A stretch of 20,000 bases of DNA from Penium margaritaceum (GCA_023375785.1 SZWC01004983.1:142236-162235), one strand, 5' to 3'. Shown: positions 7,400 to 16,838, numbered from the stretch's first letter. Translations and numbers: made by a program. Notes: generated by a model from the letters alone, not told the origin.

Positions 7400-8233
7400 C
7401 ATGGCACCCCATTCATTTCTCAACACAAGTTCTTTGAACTCTCATAAGTGCCTTGTTAATGTTTGTCTACAATGAGATAGACAAGAATCATACCCAAATG
7501 AAAGAATCTGTGTGGGTTTTTTGTTCTCAAGAAAATGGACCCTGTATTCTATGTCTTTAACATATGATAATCATCATCACATCCTCTTCATGATCATAGA
7601 ATTATGATACTTCAACAGCATCTCACATCGAACTTCAAAGAAATGCATGTGGAGATGGATTTTCCAAACTACATTGGTCAACAGTTAACGTGAAAATAAT
7701 CTGATGAAACCATAAAAGTACACCAATGTGTGTAACCAAATGTTAGAAATTATTCCATTTTTAATTATTCTAGAGGTACAGTTGGGCGTAGGAGCCACTG
7801 GTGGCACGAAAGCCCATGATATTCCAATTCTGTCAATGTATTTCATGCTTGTACAAGTAAGGGAGAAAAATTGCCAATCATGTAGAAGAAAAAATTATGT
7901 GACATAAATTATATGAAATTGGTTTACCTTCCCTCAAACAAGAGTCCCTAGAAATTTGTGGTTGGATTCTTTTTTTCCTTCCATCAGTAGCCTAAAGTCC
8001 ATCAGAATGGAAAGTTGCATGCCAACACATTATGTGCATTGTGGAAAAATTCTCCAATGGATGGTATCCCATTCCCTACTTTGTAAATGTCTCGACAACC
8101 TTCTAAAGTGATAAAAACAGATTCTGGTGAACTCATTGTCATTTTTTTCTTCCTGTCTTTTCTTTACTCCTCTTTACATTCGTCACACATTCTCTTCACA
8201 AACTGACTCAGTGATATGGTTTCTTGAATCCAT

Positions 8234-8247
8234 TGGTATCAGCACAC
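8234..8247 (+). other. Possible primer-binding site of a Copia element
   Basis: TGGTATCAGCACAC begins with the nine bases TGGTATCAG that most plant LTR elements use to pair with initiator Met tRNA, then diverges from the usual AGCC. It is preceded by CCA plus one base, as at an LTR end. Copia gag-pol pieces follow downstream in the right order. A nine-base match can be chance. Confidence 0.25.
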
Positions 8248-8869
8248 ATTTGCATGAGTATTATCACCTCATGTATTAAAAAATTGCATTCTCCTGTGTT
8301 GAAACGTGGTGAAAATCTGCTGGAGATTTCATCAATGCTCACCTACAACTAAATTGCACTCATAAATGTGTCCCATAGTTTAAATTTGTAAGCACATTGC
8401 TACTTCATACTTGTGGGATAAAACGTACATCTTTTGAACCATCGATATCAAAGTGCAGCGACATTGGAGGGAAAGTTGATGCAGCACATAAAGGCAAGAA
8501 CCTCAAAACATGATTCAAAGAAGGCAAAGGGTTTTTTAGGAATTCATAATCCTTGTGACATTGATAGTAAACAATAGAAAGTGAATCTAGCAATAAACCC
8601 ATTAACCTGTGGAAAATGTGGGAATGGTTGGAAGATAGTTTCCAATGCACAAGAACCACATAGAAGAAGCCATGGTAAGCATGGAAGCCTATGTGCCCAA
8701 TGGTGGTTGTCCATCAACTCTAAAATAAAGTAATGGATCTAAAAATCTTGCTAAATTCCTCACCACTGCCTCTGCTTGCATGAGCTAACTTGGAGGCACG
8801 ACACAAAATTCATTGTGAAAATCACAGAACACTAGTGACCTATACCAAGGATTATGCCGGAAAAAAATG
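8248..8869 (+). pseudogene. Copia gag/zinc-knuckle region, mostly decayed
   Basis: At about 8611-8634 the plus strand reads CGKCGNGWKI, like the start of a CCHC zinc knuckle (C-x2-C...G-H) with His replaced and spacing one residue short. It lies about 260 bp before the pre-integrase block, as expected in Copia. Nothing else is secure. A minus-strand frame of 84 codons at 8405-8659 has no family resemblance. Confidence 0.3.
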
Positions 8870-9060
8870 TCAGAATGTTTTCTCCCCCCAAATGTAAACT
8901 GGGTTTTGGAGGAACTCGAATCATCACAGAGATGGGAATCATGAAGGAGATTGTTTTGAATCTTAAGCAAGTCCCACATCTGGTTTCCCTCCCTAAACCA
9001 ATACATCTTGTGAAATAAAAAGGCAATTTCTTGGATGTGGCTATTTCTTTTAGGTGTAAT
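8870..9060 (+). pseudogene. Copia GAG-pre-integrase relic
   Basis: One plus frame reads CKLGFGGTRIITEMGIMKEI and then VLNLKQVPHLVSLPK. The family consensus here is C-K-x-x-G-x-G-T-x-x-I...G...L-x-x-V-x-H-V-P-x-L-x-x-N-L-I-S, so order and spacing fit well. It ends at a TAA near 9016 and drifts afterwards. Integrase proper should follow but is not recognisable up to 10300. The 73- and 95-codon minus-strand frames over this site are shadows. Confidence 0.55.
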
Positions 9061-9851
9061 TCACCACTTTTCGGGTGAACACATGTAAGAGAACAATATT
9101 TTTTTCCTATCAAATACATGTCAAATACTTACAAGAGACAGGCGGAGCCCAATCAATGGCTCATGAGTGCAGTCTACAACCATGAATAAAAGAACGATGT
9201 GCATGAACCAATTCCATGTTCCCTGAACTGAACATAGATGTGAGTTACTGGCTACAATGTGTATGTTAGTATTTCAGTATATAAGCCTACACGTAGATGT
9301 TCCATGAAGTTATCCTTGGCTATGAAATTGCATCCAAGAATAACAATAGCCTCAAAACCAAGAATGAGAGAGAGGTTTTTATCATTAGTATTGAAGATGA
9401 CCAAGGACAAAAGATCCATGTTGTTTGAGGACATAAAGCTGGAAGTAAAACACTATAATGAACTGAGCACTGAGCGACTAGTATCCCCTATACCACAAAT
9501 CTATAAAAAAAAACATGGTATCAACCAATACCAAGATGTGCAGCTGTAATGGACTTGGGAAGGGCTGCAATACATTACCTAAATTGCACTACGGTGAAAT
9601 AGAGAGGGACGAAAAAATTTAATTAATCTAAAATAAATTGAGATGAATTGAGAAACAATTAGGGGGAGAGAAAAAGGCAAAGCTCCTACCAATGATCAAA
9701 TTTTCATGTCAGACCATCTGAAAGGATCATGGAGAATGGGGTGAGGTTAATCAATAAATAATACTACTGAGAATAGAACCAAGGGCAAAAACGAGAAAAG
9801 AGAACCAGAATTAGCTGAATTAGGAGAGAATTCATGACTTGGTTCAGATTT
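9061..9851. other. AT-rich unassigned stretch
   Basis: By position this may be worn Copia integrase, but no HHCC, DNGGE or PQQNG motif is visible. A 96-codon plus frame at 9259-9549 is Lys/Arg-rich without recognised motifs; I do not call it a gene. A TGGTATCA word at 9516-9523 after an A-rich run resembles a primer-binding site but no element follows it. Confidence 0.35.
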
Positions 9852-9871
9852 TGGTTTGGACAACCAAACCA
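9852..9871. repeat. Hairpin with 8-bp arms
   Basis: TGGTTTGG and CCAAACCA are perfect complements around ACAA. It abuts a second, longer palindrome starting at 9872. Confidence 0.7.
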
Positions 9872-9901
9872 TAAGTTAGTGAGTAAATACTCACTAACTT
9901 A
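9872..9901. repeat. Near-perfect 30-bp palindrome
   Basis: The arms 9872-9885 (TAAGTTAGTGAGTA) and 9888-9901 (TACTCACTAACTTA) are exact reverse complements separated only by AA. No base separates it from the preceding hairpin. Confidence 0.85.
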
Positions 9902-10334
9902 GAAAAAAATTAAGACTAAAAGTTGCACAGATGCACAATGTAACCAAGCGGATAACCTTTCCATCTAGAGATCACAAAGTCCTACTTAGGTGAGGTTTCT
10001 TACACCACGATAGCCTGCACTTTGGTTCGACTAACATGTTTTTATTCAAAACTATTCGTGGTATTCACTGCTAGAATCCATAGATGGAGCGACCGATAAT
10101 AAATCAGTGGAAACAGGTTGCCCGTTGGTGGAGAAATGATTAAAGTCTCCGGGATGTTCCAGTTACATTGCAACAAATACCACGAACAAAACCAATCACT
10201 CTGCATATAGCTAGGAACCTTGTGCAAAGAGGATTGCATACATGGCTCAATGATGTGAAATCTTCCTAGGATATCAAAATTGCAATAGACAACTCAAAAA
10301 CCTCCATAACCTCATGAACAAAAACCTTGATTGA
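9902..10334. other. AT-rich unassigned stretch
   Basis: No protein family recognised. GGTTCGACTAA near 10024 resembles half of a tRNA B box, but no tRNA body could be folded around it. Confidence 0.35.
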
Positions 10335-10600
10335 TTTTATGGAAAATCCTGAAGAGTTTCTGCCTCTTTTCAATGACTTTGGGGGTGGTGGTCTTTCCCA
10401 TTGAACTATCGGGGACTGCTGATCAAAAAAATGATTTGAATTGAGGATGTATACTGACATTCAATGGGACCCATCGCACGAGTGACCACATGGAGTTCAA
10501 GCACTTGTTAAGCAAGATGCAAGAGGAAGGATTTCTCCATCCGACCATGTCACCTTGCGTCGCACCGTGAATTTTTGTCAAGGTCTTAACATGTGTGGGC
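10335..10600 (+). pseudogene. Ty3/Gypsy reverse transcriptase N-terminal relic
   Basis: RNA-dependent DNA polymerase that copies the element. The plus strand first reads NPEEFLPLFNDF (10345-10380), then after a +1 shift VFPIELSG (from 10391), HRTSDHMEFKHLLSKMQEEG and FLHPTMSPCVAP, ending IFVKV. This is the ordered Gypsy start: EFxDVFPxELP, YRxSxxExxELKxQLxELLxxGFIxPSxSPxxAPxLFVKK. Stops at 10442 (TGA) and 10568 (TGA) interrupt it. The catalytic FxDD region is not recognisable downstream. It could be the continuation of the gag-protease relic 4.3 kb upstream, split by a nested Copia insertion, or an independent fragment. Confidence 0.65.
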
Positions 10601-11689
10601 TAAGCATCATTTCATTCTCCGACATGCATCTTTTTGTCCTGTCACTTGACCTTGTACTAGCATAAGGGCCGTATTGTTCTGCATACAAACTCATTCCCTG
10701 GAAGTAGTAGAGATTTACCTCCTCTATTCATGAACTGATTTTTGTAACAGTTATACCCGTGTTGTACATTAACATTTGAGGTTCAATGCAAAGAATATTT
10801 TTTGTTTACAAAGGGTTTTTTTGGCCAATAACCATCTTAGGAAGCTACATCGCAACCTCCAAATGACTATATACGACTTTGACCCAGTATGAAGGTTGTA
10901 ACTTCCCAAACTCCAGATAACTGGCTAATAGTTAGTTACTCAACCAACCCAGTGCCTTTGAGCTTCCAATGCTCACTAGACATGCATATGTATACTTGCC
11001 CACTTAGTTTTCATTCAATGTAACACATTTCCAACAAGTGTTCTAACTTAGTCATTGGACACATTCACCGTTCTCTTTTATGACCAGTACATCTTGCACA
11101 ACGCAGAATCTCAAAACTTACAAGAAACTTCAAATCACAATTGACAAAAAAACGAGAGACACTCAAGCACTCTGGCTTCTTCATTTACAAAATAATGTTT
11201 TTAAAATTCATTTATTTTCTCTCAATCATGTGAAAAATTCAAGACCATGTTAGTCTAGATTCTTTGTGCATCTAGCATTGGTTCATTACAAGTAGTCTAT
11301 CATTCATCCATGAAAAAAAAACCTCCCTTTACTTGTGTTCAATAAGCCTCGGTTGGATATCCTTTCATTGTTCTTGAATTGTAAGCTTGACAATTTGATC
11401 AATCAAATAATGATTCATCATTGCAAGGTTGATCTAATCAAGTTTAGGTAGTGTTTCTTTCCCTGAATAATTCTAAGAGAGCTATACAACTCTTTTCTCC
11501 TACTTGTGTGTCACCTATTTCTTAACCTTCACTTAACAATGGCCAATAGCCTTGGAGATCTCAACATGACTGATATCTTGAATGAATCAGTTTCTCATGC
11601 TATTCTCAATGAACAGCCAGCCTTTCAAGAAGTCAACAATGCACAATTCCCAAGTCACGAATCTGAGTTTCTTAAAGGAGCTTACGATA
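10601..11689. other. AT-rich unassigned stretch
   Basis: Expected RT palm, RNase H and integrase of the Gypsy fragment are not readable. No LTR ends or repeats were recognised. A 75-codon plus frame from 11506 merges into the Copia relic that starts near 11690; its first half is unassigned. Confidence 0.4.
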
Positions 11690-11945
11690 TGGCCAAACAT
11701 GTCATCACACTTAGCCAGCACACACACCTCTAAGACTCGGCGCTCTTTCAACAGCACTGGCAAATCCATATCCATCCCAGTGTCTCTACATCGAATGCAT
11801 TCCCTCCTTTGCCCAGGAACCACCATGGCCAAACAAGAGTACGTCTCTAAGGTAGGGTCCCTCATGTACGCAACAATTTGCAACAGACCTGACATTGAAT
11901 ATGCAAATTGCAAACTTGCCGTTTGCCGACTTGCTTTTTTCTATT
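11690..11945 (+). pseudogene. Copia RT C-terminal relic (element C)
   Basis: The plus strand reads AKHVITLSQHTHL (11692-11730), matching the Copia 'xGxIxLSQxxYIxKIL' block. After a shift of frame near 11730 it gives SFNSTGKSISIPVSL, the 'F-M-x-x-x-K-P-V-S-T-P-L' segment, and YVSKVGSLMYATICNRPDIEY (about 11840-11904) for the very conserved 'Y-x-x-x-V-G-S-L-M-Y-A-x-x-x-T-R-P-D-I-A-Y' block. A stop and a frame change make it inactive. Three TTGCnnACTTGC words at 11908, 11923 and 11945 suggest a small internal duplication just after this block. Confidence 0.75.
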
Positions 11946-11956
11946 TGCAAACTTGC
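11908..11956 (+). repeat. Short direct repeats inside Copia relic
   Basis: TTGCAAACTTGC occurs at 11908-11919 and 11945-11956, with a variant TTGCCGACTTGC at 11923-11934. This local duplication adds length between two conserved RT blocks. Confidence 0.6.
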
Positions 11957-12440
11957 TACTTTAGCAAGGTACAAATGGATGCCACGTGTCGTGAAATTGA
12001 TTTTGCATTTCACTACTTTTGTTCCACACCTGATTTCCACTTAGCATACAGGAGAGAATCACACCTTCATCTTAACTGTTGATTATGACTACAAGGGCGC
12101 ACAATGTAATCACTAGAGCCAGACAAGATACTTGTGAACTTTAGGAGGATCCACCATACATTGGACAAGAAGAGAAAACAAAACATCACATTAAGCTTCA
12201 CTCGAGGAGAAGATGGTGCAGCCACTAAAGCCACTCAGGAAATCACTCATTTACACAGCCTACTCTCCCGATGTTGACATCAATCATCCATCAACCTCAT
12301 TGCCCCATAAAACACAACATGCATAGTCAACATATTGAAAGAGAGTTTGATAATATTGGAAGTCCTTGATTGTATAGTACATCTTGCGCACGTAACCAGA
12401 AAACAGTAACCAGCGGGCTTCTTAGCCAGATGCATCAATC
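11957..12440 (+). pseudogene. Copia RNase H relic (element C)
   Basis: At about 11975-12045 the frame reads QMDATCREIDFAFHYFCSTP then DFHLAY, matching 'H-W-x-A-x-x-R-I-L-R-Y-L-x-G-T-x-x-x-x-L-x-Y' at the RT-RNase H boundary. At about 12220-12275 KATQEITHLHSLLSR corresponds to 'A-x-x-E-x-x-W-L-R-x-L-L'. At about 12385-12420 the frame gives HLAHVTRKQ, a TAA stop, and PAGFLA, matching the terminal 'V-x-T-x-x-Q-x-A-D-x-L-T-K' block, with the stop where a second Gln is common. Internal metal-binding residues are not all visible. The element ends nearby; its LTR is not identified. Confidence 0.6.
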
Positions 12441-13139
12441 CCAGCCAGCACGTTTGCTTCATGCATAGTGCTTTTCTCCATAAACCTCACATATCATTCA
12501 TATTGAACTTAGCCCTACACATCCCTTGTGATGAGTCCACAGAATCCTCCTTATCCCACACCTATGCCCGAACCACGTCCTCGCCTACATGATTAAACCA
12601 CAAACTCTCTCATGCACACACGCACGGCCATTCCCAATTTCTCTTTGGTACTCCAAAGACATCCTTCACTGCATGCCCCACCGCCCCTTCCACGGCATTT
12701 TCAATCTCCACACCACTTTCATTACCTCCAGCACGACGGATGGCAGTCTTCCAGTCACCCCCTCCATAGCCTCCACCACCTTTTCCAACAACATGGCTAT
12801 TGTTGAGAAAATGGTTTCCCAACATGGCTGACCACGTCCTAAGGTTCACAAATCTTCTTGGAAGCAATCTGATATGAAGCGTGTGCTTTCTGGCCATCAC
12901 ATGCTATGTGAGCAGCATTCTGATAGAATTCAGCAACAACCGACATTCGAATAGCTGGAGATGAATTTTGGTTGGAAATTCACACAAGGACCAAATCATC
13001 ATAGTTATGTTTCTATTCACAAGCTTTCCAACGTACCAAACCACGCACGATGTGGACCACCGTTATGTCCACTACGTGATTCAAAGTGCATCATTGGGTT
13101 TCTGTCCCTGACACGACACCAACGTGAGTGACGGGCGTC
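12441..13139. other. Unassigned stretch between Copia C and Copia A
   Basis: It may include LTR sequence of either element. A minus-strand frame of 96 codons (12610-12900) has a Gly-rich patch GKGGGGYGGGDW followed by a more ordinary acidic/hydrophobic helix-like segment. It has no recognised family and no intact context. Confidence 0.35.
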
Positions 13140-13474
13140 CGAAGCGCCCTGGATCCCAATGAACCATGGGATATTGCTGTTAGCATCCCCCAAGGGGTGC
13201 TTCAGCCATGGTGTGGATGGTGGGAGCCAAACTGGTCACCGTAGGACCAAGTATGCCGTCCAAACTTGAACGGCCAGTACCACCTCCAAACTTTGACGAA
13301 CAATAACTCCCTCGATTCTCAACCGATTCCTGCGATTCAAGTTGCATTGGGTCCAGCGTTTCCTCTAGTCTCTGAAACATCCATCCATGCAAGCGGACAA
13401 ACACCCTACAAGGGTCCGGAGCCATCAACATATAAACAACGGCTCCACTGTATGGCACAGGGTAAAATACAACA
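13140..13474 (-). repeat. Probable 3' LTR of Copia element A (inner edge at 13474)
   Basis: On the minus strand, right after the element's last coding block and a polypurine tract, the sequence begins TGTTGTATTTTACCC at 13474, the typical TG start of an LTR. A TTTATATG word about 40 bases in could act as a TATA box. The outer end is not defined; I chose the left bound only to mark the region. No second copy of this LTR was seen in the window, so A lacks its 5' end. Confidence 0.45.
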
Positions 13475-13477
13475 ATG

Positions 13478-13490
13478 TCCCCCTTGCACC
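13478..13490 (-). other. Polypurine tract of Copia A
   Basis: The minus strand reads GGTGCAAGGGGGA just before the presumed LTR start, the usual primer for plus-strand DNA synthesis in LTR elements. Confidence 0.5.
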
Positions 13491-14060
13491 TACCGGATGC
13501 CTCCCTGTTAACTCCTGCTCATATTCAATAGCTCTCTCAAGCCCATCACAGCCTGTAAGCCCAAGGCCTGTCATGCTGATGACATGCCGGTCTCTGGGCT
13601 GCGCCTTGGTCAAGCAATCTGCAGGCATGCGCGTCATCCTACAATGTCGTAACACAACCTGTCGTTCTTGGACCATGTCGTGTGCATAGTGGTAGCACAC
13701 GTCAGTTTTTTTCTTCCTCCTGTTCTAAGTTGGGTTGTTGTTCAGCGAGATGGAGCCAGTGTTGTCTTCTTGTACCACCATAGGCTTCTTTTGTGACACA
13801 CCAAGCCTCCCTAATAGCCTGCAAAGCCACACCGTCTCTTTGACCGCTGGCCAGCGCGATGTACCCCATTTCCATTGTGGAGGTGGCGATGCAGTTTTGC
13901 TTTCTGCTACACCATGAGACTGCTGCACCAAAGAACACATAAGCGTAGGAAGATAATGTAGCCGGAGGTGGACTTCTGCCCGTCCACGTCGCTGTCATAT
14001 TCTGTGTCCGTGTCGCAAACCAGACGCAAGGGGTTGGTCCTCCCCTTACCGTCAAACCTT
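13491..14060 (-). pseudogene. Copia RNase H and C-terminus (element A)
   Basis: RNase H of the Copia polyprotein, which removes RNA from RNA-DNA hybrids. On the minus strand, near 13960-14000 and in different frames, DVDGQKSTSGY appears, followed by GAAVSWCSRKQNCIATSTME (about 13870-13930), the conserved 'S-W-x-S-x-x-Q-x-x-x-A-x-S-T-x-E' block. Next comes QEDNTGSISLNNNPT (about 13735-13780), corresponding to the 'D-N-x-x-A-I-x-L-x-x-N-P' block. TDVCYHYAHDMV and RMPADCLTKA (13600-13700) follow, corresponding to 'T-K-H-I-x-V-x-Y-H' and 'A-D-x-L-T-K'. At least two frame changes are needed. The last frame runs open through the polypurine tract into the LTR. Confidence 0.85.
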
Positions 14061-14940
14061 AGGCATGCATGTCGCGTCGCCTGTAGGTAGCGGAGGATGT
14101 GCTTGACCGCCTTTCAGTGTAGTGGCCTGGGATCGGCCACGTACTTGGTCACTTGGCCCACCGCATAGGCCAGGTCCGGTCAAGTCGCCGCCATGGCGTA
14201 CATGAGGCTGGCCACCGCGGACTGGTACAATACCCCCGCCATGTCCTCCCACGCTTCTTTTATTTGCGTCAACATTGCCACGCTCAGGTCACATGTTGCG
14301 GAGTCCAGACTGCCAGAAAGACTGCCATACCGCTTCAGCACTTTGGCCACGTACTTGGCCTGTCCCAGCTTAAGCGTGCACACTCTCCGGTTCCATGTTG
14401 TTCTCATCCTAAGGTAGTACTCCAGCTCTCCCACGTCAGGCATCTAAAATCTGTCACTCTGTTGCTCCTTCAATTGTGTATAGAGCCAGCAGATAAGAGA
14501 AACACAAGATTACGTTGTCCACAATGAGTGCACTAATGTGATGGAGCTGGTTGCTGCACCGCACGTACACATTGTGGTTAGATATACAACGGTTGAAGCC
14601 GAGCTGCACCGTGTAACCATGAATTTTTTCGTACCAACATTGCAATGACTGTTTTATCCCAAACAAAGACTTGCACAGCATGCACACTTTACCCTGCAGC
14701 TCATCCACAACCTTCAGTACCTCCATGAAGATCTCCTTGTCAAGAATGATGATGAGGAACATTGCTTTTACGTCCATGTAGTGTAGCTCTATGTCCTTGG
14801 CAGCCGCCACCAGGGCGGTTGACCGGATGCTAGTGAACTTGGTGATGGGATTGAATGTCTCATTGTAGTGCTTTTCGTTGCATTGTGCAAACCCCTTTGC
14901 CACCAGTCGCGCCTTGGTCTACTTTGTTTTGGCAGATCTC
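14061..14940 (-). pseudogene. Copia reverse transcriptase (element A)
   Basis: RVT_2-type RT on the minus strand. It starts near 14930 with TKARLVAKGFAQ after an in-frame TAG. It continues with YNETFNPITKFTSIR, ELHYMDVKAMFL (the first catalytic Asp, in MDV, is present) and KSLFGIKQSLQCWYEK. The catalytic YVDD box reads IVDN at 14514-14525. After a TGA it resumes with DVGELEYYL, VLYQSAVASLMYAMAAT, a TGA where Arg is conserved, PDLAYAV, and LH, stop, KAVKHILRYL where Trp is expected. Domain order is normal and everything upstream (gag, protease, integrase) is missing. It is dead through the lost Asp, stops and frameshifts. Confidence 0.9.
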
Positions 14941-15469
14941 TCATCTGCCACAACTGTGGCTAGCCTGGTCATGGCTTGTACACCTCCCCACTACCTAATG
15001 GCGACTCTCATGTCGTTTCTTCCATGTGTCGCAAGCATGAGCAGCGCGTTGGTACAGCTGCAGTCTCTAGTGCCTCTCATGCCACTGGTTCCTTGGTGAC
15101 CTCCACTTCCATCGGCACCAAAGTAGTTATGTCTGGATCTCCGGTGCCTCCTATGTCTTCTGTTGGGCCTGTTGGTGCATGGACTCCTTTTTTTGGTGTG
15201 GTCACCTACACTGTCTCAAAACATCCTCTCAATTCCACCCTTCGGCATGGCCATGCCGTAGTACGTACCAAGTATTGGGCCCTCTGCTCGTGCGCGCCAG
15301 CTGAACCAGTTCATCGTGTACTACCTGGGCATCCCCCCTTGTCAGCCCCTGGGAAGTACAAGTTGTATGTCCGCTAGCCAGGAGGTCACAAACAGCTGTT
15401 AGACTAAGACTTCTCTCCATGGTGATCCCCCTGCAAATGCCTAATGTGTTCATACTCCCATCCTAGATG
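14941..15469. other. Junction between Copia A (minus) and Copia B (plus)
   Basis: Homology to A's RT stops near 14940, where the usual upstream 'W-V-F-K-x-K' block is not seen. Element B's knuckle/protease region begins near 15470. The 530 bp between have a 133-codon plus frame (14976-15377), Ser/Thr/Val/Pro-rich and without motifs, which might be B's gag N-terminus. A plus-frame trace QLNQFIVYYLGI near 15300 is a weak gag-like hint. No LTR or primer-binding site was found, so B also lacks its 5' end. Confidence 0.4.
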
Positions 15470-15660
15470 ATCTTTCTTGACTTGAAAATTGAGAGACACG
15501 CTTTGCATCCCAGTCGCTTATGTAGTTTCTGTTGTCCGTGTCCTATCAGGTCGTCCAGTGCAATGTTATTGCTTCCGTCCATGACCCTGATGGCACTTGA
15601 ATCATTGACTCCGGTTCTATGCATCTCATGACGTACTTTTTTCAGGCATTCACTTAGCTT
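15470..15660 (+). pseudogene. Copia gag zinc-knuckle and protease relic (element B)
   Basis: At about 15481-15510 the plus strand reads KIERHALHP, like the end of a CCHC knuckle (K-x-G-H-x-x-x-x-C). At 15601-15654 the frame reads IIDSGSMHLMTYFFQAFT then TAG. This matches the Copia protease active site 'W-I-x-D-S-G-A-S-x-H-M-T' with the catalytic DSG intact. The rest of the protease is not separately recognisable. Confidence 0.7.
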
Positions 15661-15699
15661 GGCCCCGGTGGCGATGTCTGGAGTTTTTGCATTGAGTCC

Positions 15700-15990
15700 A
15701 GCCCGGTGCTTCCTATTCATGATGTTGGCGTTGTTCGTTTCCGTGGTCTGTCTAGTGACGTCTACGTCACCGATGTGCTCTATATACCTGGCCTTGAGGC
15801 CAGCCTTTTGTCCTTTGCTGCCCTCGTTTGCATAAGCATGAATGTTTTGTACTCTCATGGCGTCGGCACAATCACTCTTCATCTATGTGGTCGTTTGATG
15901 CTGCATGCAGAGCCTTGTGATAGCTTCTGGTACGTCACTCGTGATTCATCGTCTGCGTCCTCACCCCTGTTCTCGGATGGGACGCATGTC
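15700..15990 (+). pseudogene. Copia GAG-pre-integrase domain (element B)
   Basis: The frame contains VRFRGLSSDVYVTDVLYIPG then LEASLLSFAAL, the 'L-x-D-V-L-Y-V-P-x-L-x-x-N-L-L-S-V-x-x-L' consensus, in the same reading frame as the protease DSG. It continues open to a TAG near 16012. This short domain joins protease to integrase in Copia polyproteins. Confidence 0.85.
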
Positions 15991-16039
15991 TTTTTCATGA
16001 GCACTATGTCTTAGCAGAATACTCACCTTTTACTCCGTT

Positions 16040-16838
16040 GCCTGTGCCATGTATTGAACCATGTCATTCAAAGCAAGCTCCGCATGCAGCCTGCACTTGG
16101 CCTTGACCCATCTACCTTCCAGTTTCCTTGCAAAACCAAGTGCATCTACTACGCTTAGGGAAACATGCAAAATTCCTCTTATCCTGAATCTTCTTCCTGA
16201 ACTGCCCACCGGCTTGAGCTGGTTCACTTTGACTTCATGGGTCCCTTACCTGTCGAATCTATGGCCAAGCGTGGTCCTTACATGATCACCCTCATTGATG
16301 ACTACTCTCATTTTTATGGGTGTTTTGCCTCCAGCAATAGAGCAATGTATTGGTTGCGATTTTTTATTGGCTCTTGGTCCTAGAGTGCGAGTGTGATCTT
16401 CCCCTTTGCCACTTTTGTTTTGACCGGGATGGTGAGATCATGGGGAAGGCACATGCTTTCCTTTGGATCTGGAACGTCAGACATAAGAACTCTTCACACT
16501 GTACTCCAGAACAAAATGGTATCTCTGAGCATTGGAACCAACCCATGGCTGACACGGTCCGCACTATGCACATTGAGTCAAGTCTATCCAAGTGCTTGTT
16601 CTTCGAGGCCATGTCGTACATGGCCTTGGTCTGGAACAAAGTTCTCCACAGTCCCTTGTCCCATCTTGTCATTCCCTACCCGCATTGGTCTGGACATGGT
16701 GTAGATCTTTGTCCTGCATATGTATGGGATTGCATTGCAAGCGTCTGGATCCTTGAGGATCAGCGGGAAAAAAATTTGGCTCCCCATGGTCATCTCTCCA
16801 CCTTTCTCAGGGTGTCTCTTCATTCAAAGGTGTAGTGA
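16040..16838 (+). pseudogene. Copia integrase (element B)
   Basis: DDE integrase that inserts the DNA copy. The zinc-binding end is worn: FPCKTKCIYY near 16122-16150, then a TAG. The core begins LELVHFDFMGPLPVESM, with the first catalytic Asp at 16231-16233, and LIDDYSHFYG follows. After a frame change near 16385 the frame reads FDRDGEIMGKA, with the second Asp at 16422-16424, then TPEQNGISEHWNQPMADTVR, with the catalytic Glu at 16527-16529. All three catalytic acids are therefore still encoded. It continues with WNKVLHSPLS and EDQREKNLAPHGHLSTFL, the usual C-terminal 'K-L-x-x-x-x-x-x-x-F-L-G' block. An internal TGA at about 16200 replaces a likely Arg. Confidence 0.9.

Larger units (their letters stand above)
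6451..8233. other. AT-rich unassigned stretch
   Basis: No frame on either strand shows a convincing protein family. A weak integrase-like trace on the plus strand near 6718-6790 (RYDNGS, then HIDCQSSRP) is reminiscent of the Copia integrase DNGGEY...GI...SxPYTPQQNG block but is too short to trust. Two short hairpins are present (6962-6985, 7372-7399). This DNA is probably old transposon and LTR sequence beyond recognition. Confidence 0.4.

Noticed and set aside
9516-9533. TGGTATCAACCAATACC as a primer-binding site
   Set aside because: Only eight bases match the initiator-tRNA site, no LTR is seen before it and no gag follows. The word is also a short hairpin.
9259-9549. 96-codon plus-strand frame as a small gene
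   Set aside because: Lys/Arg-rich, overlaps an open frame on the other strand, no motif and no start context; AT-rich relic DNA.
9930-10040. tRNA gene around GGTTCGACTAA
   Set aside because: No A box and no cloverleaf could be drawn on either strand.
15463-15882. 139-codon minus-strand frame
   Set aside because: It is antisense to the clear Copia B protease and pre-integrase blocks and has no motif of its own.
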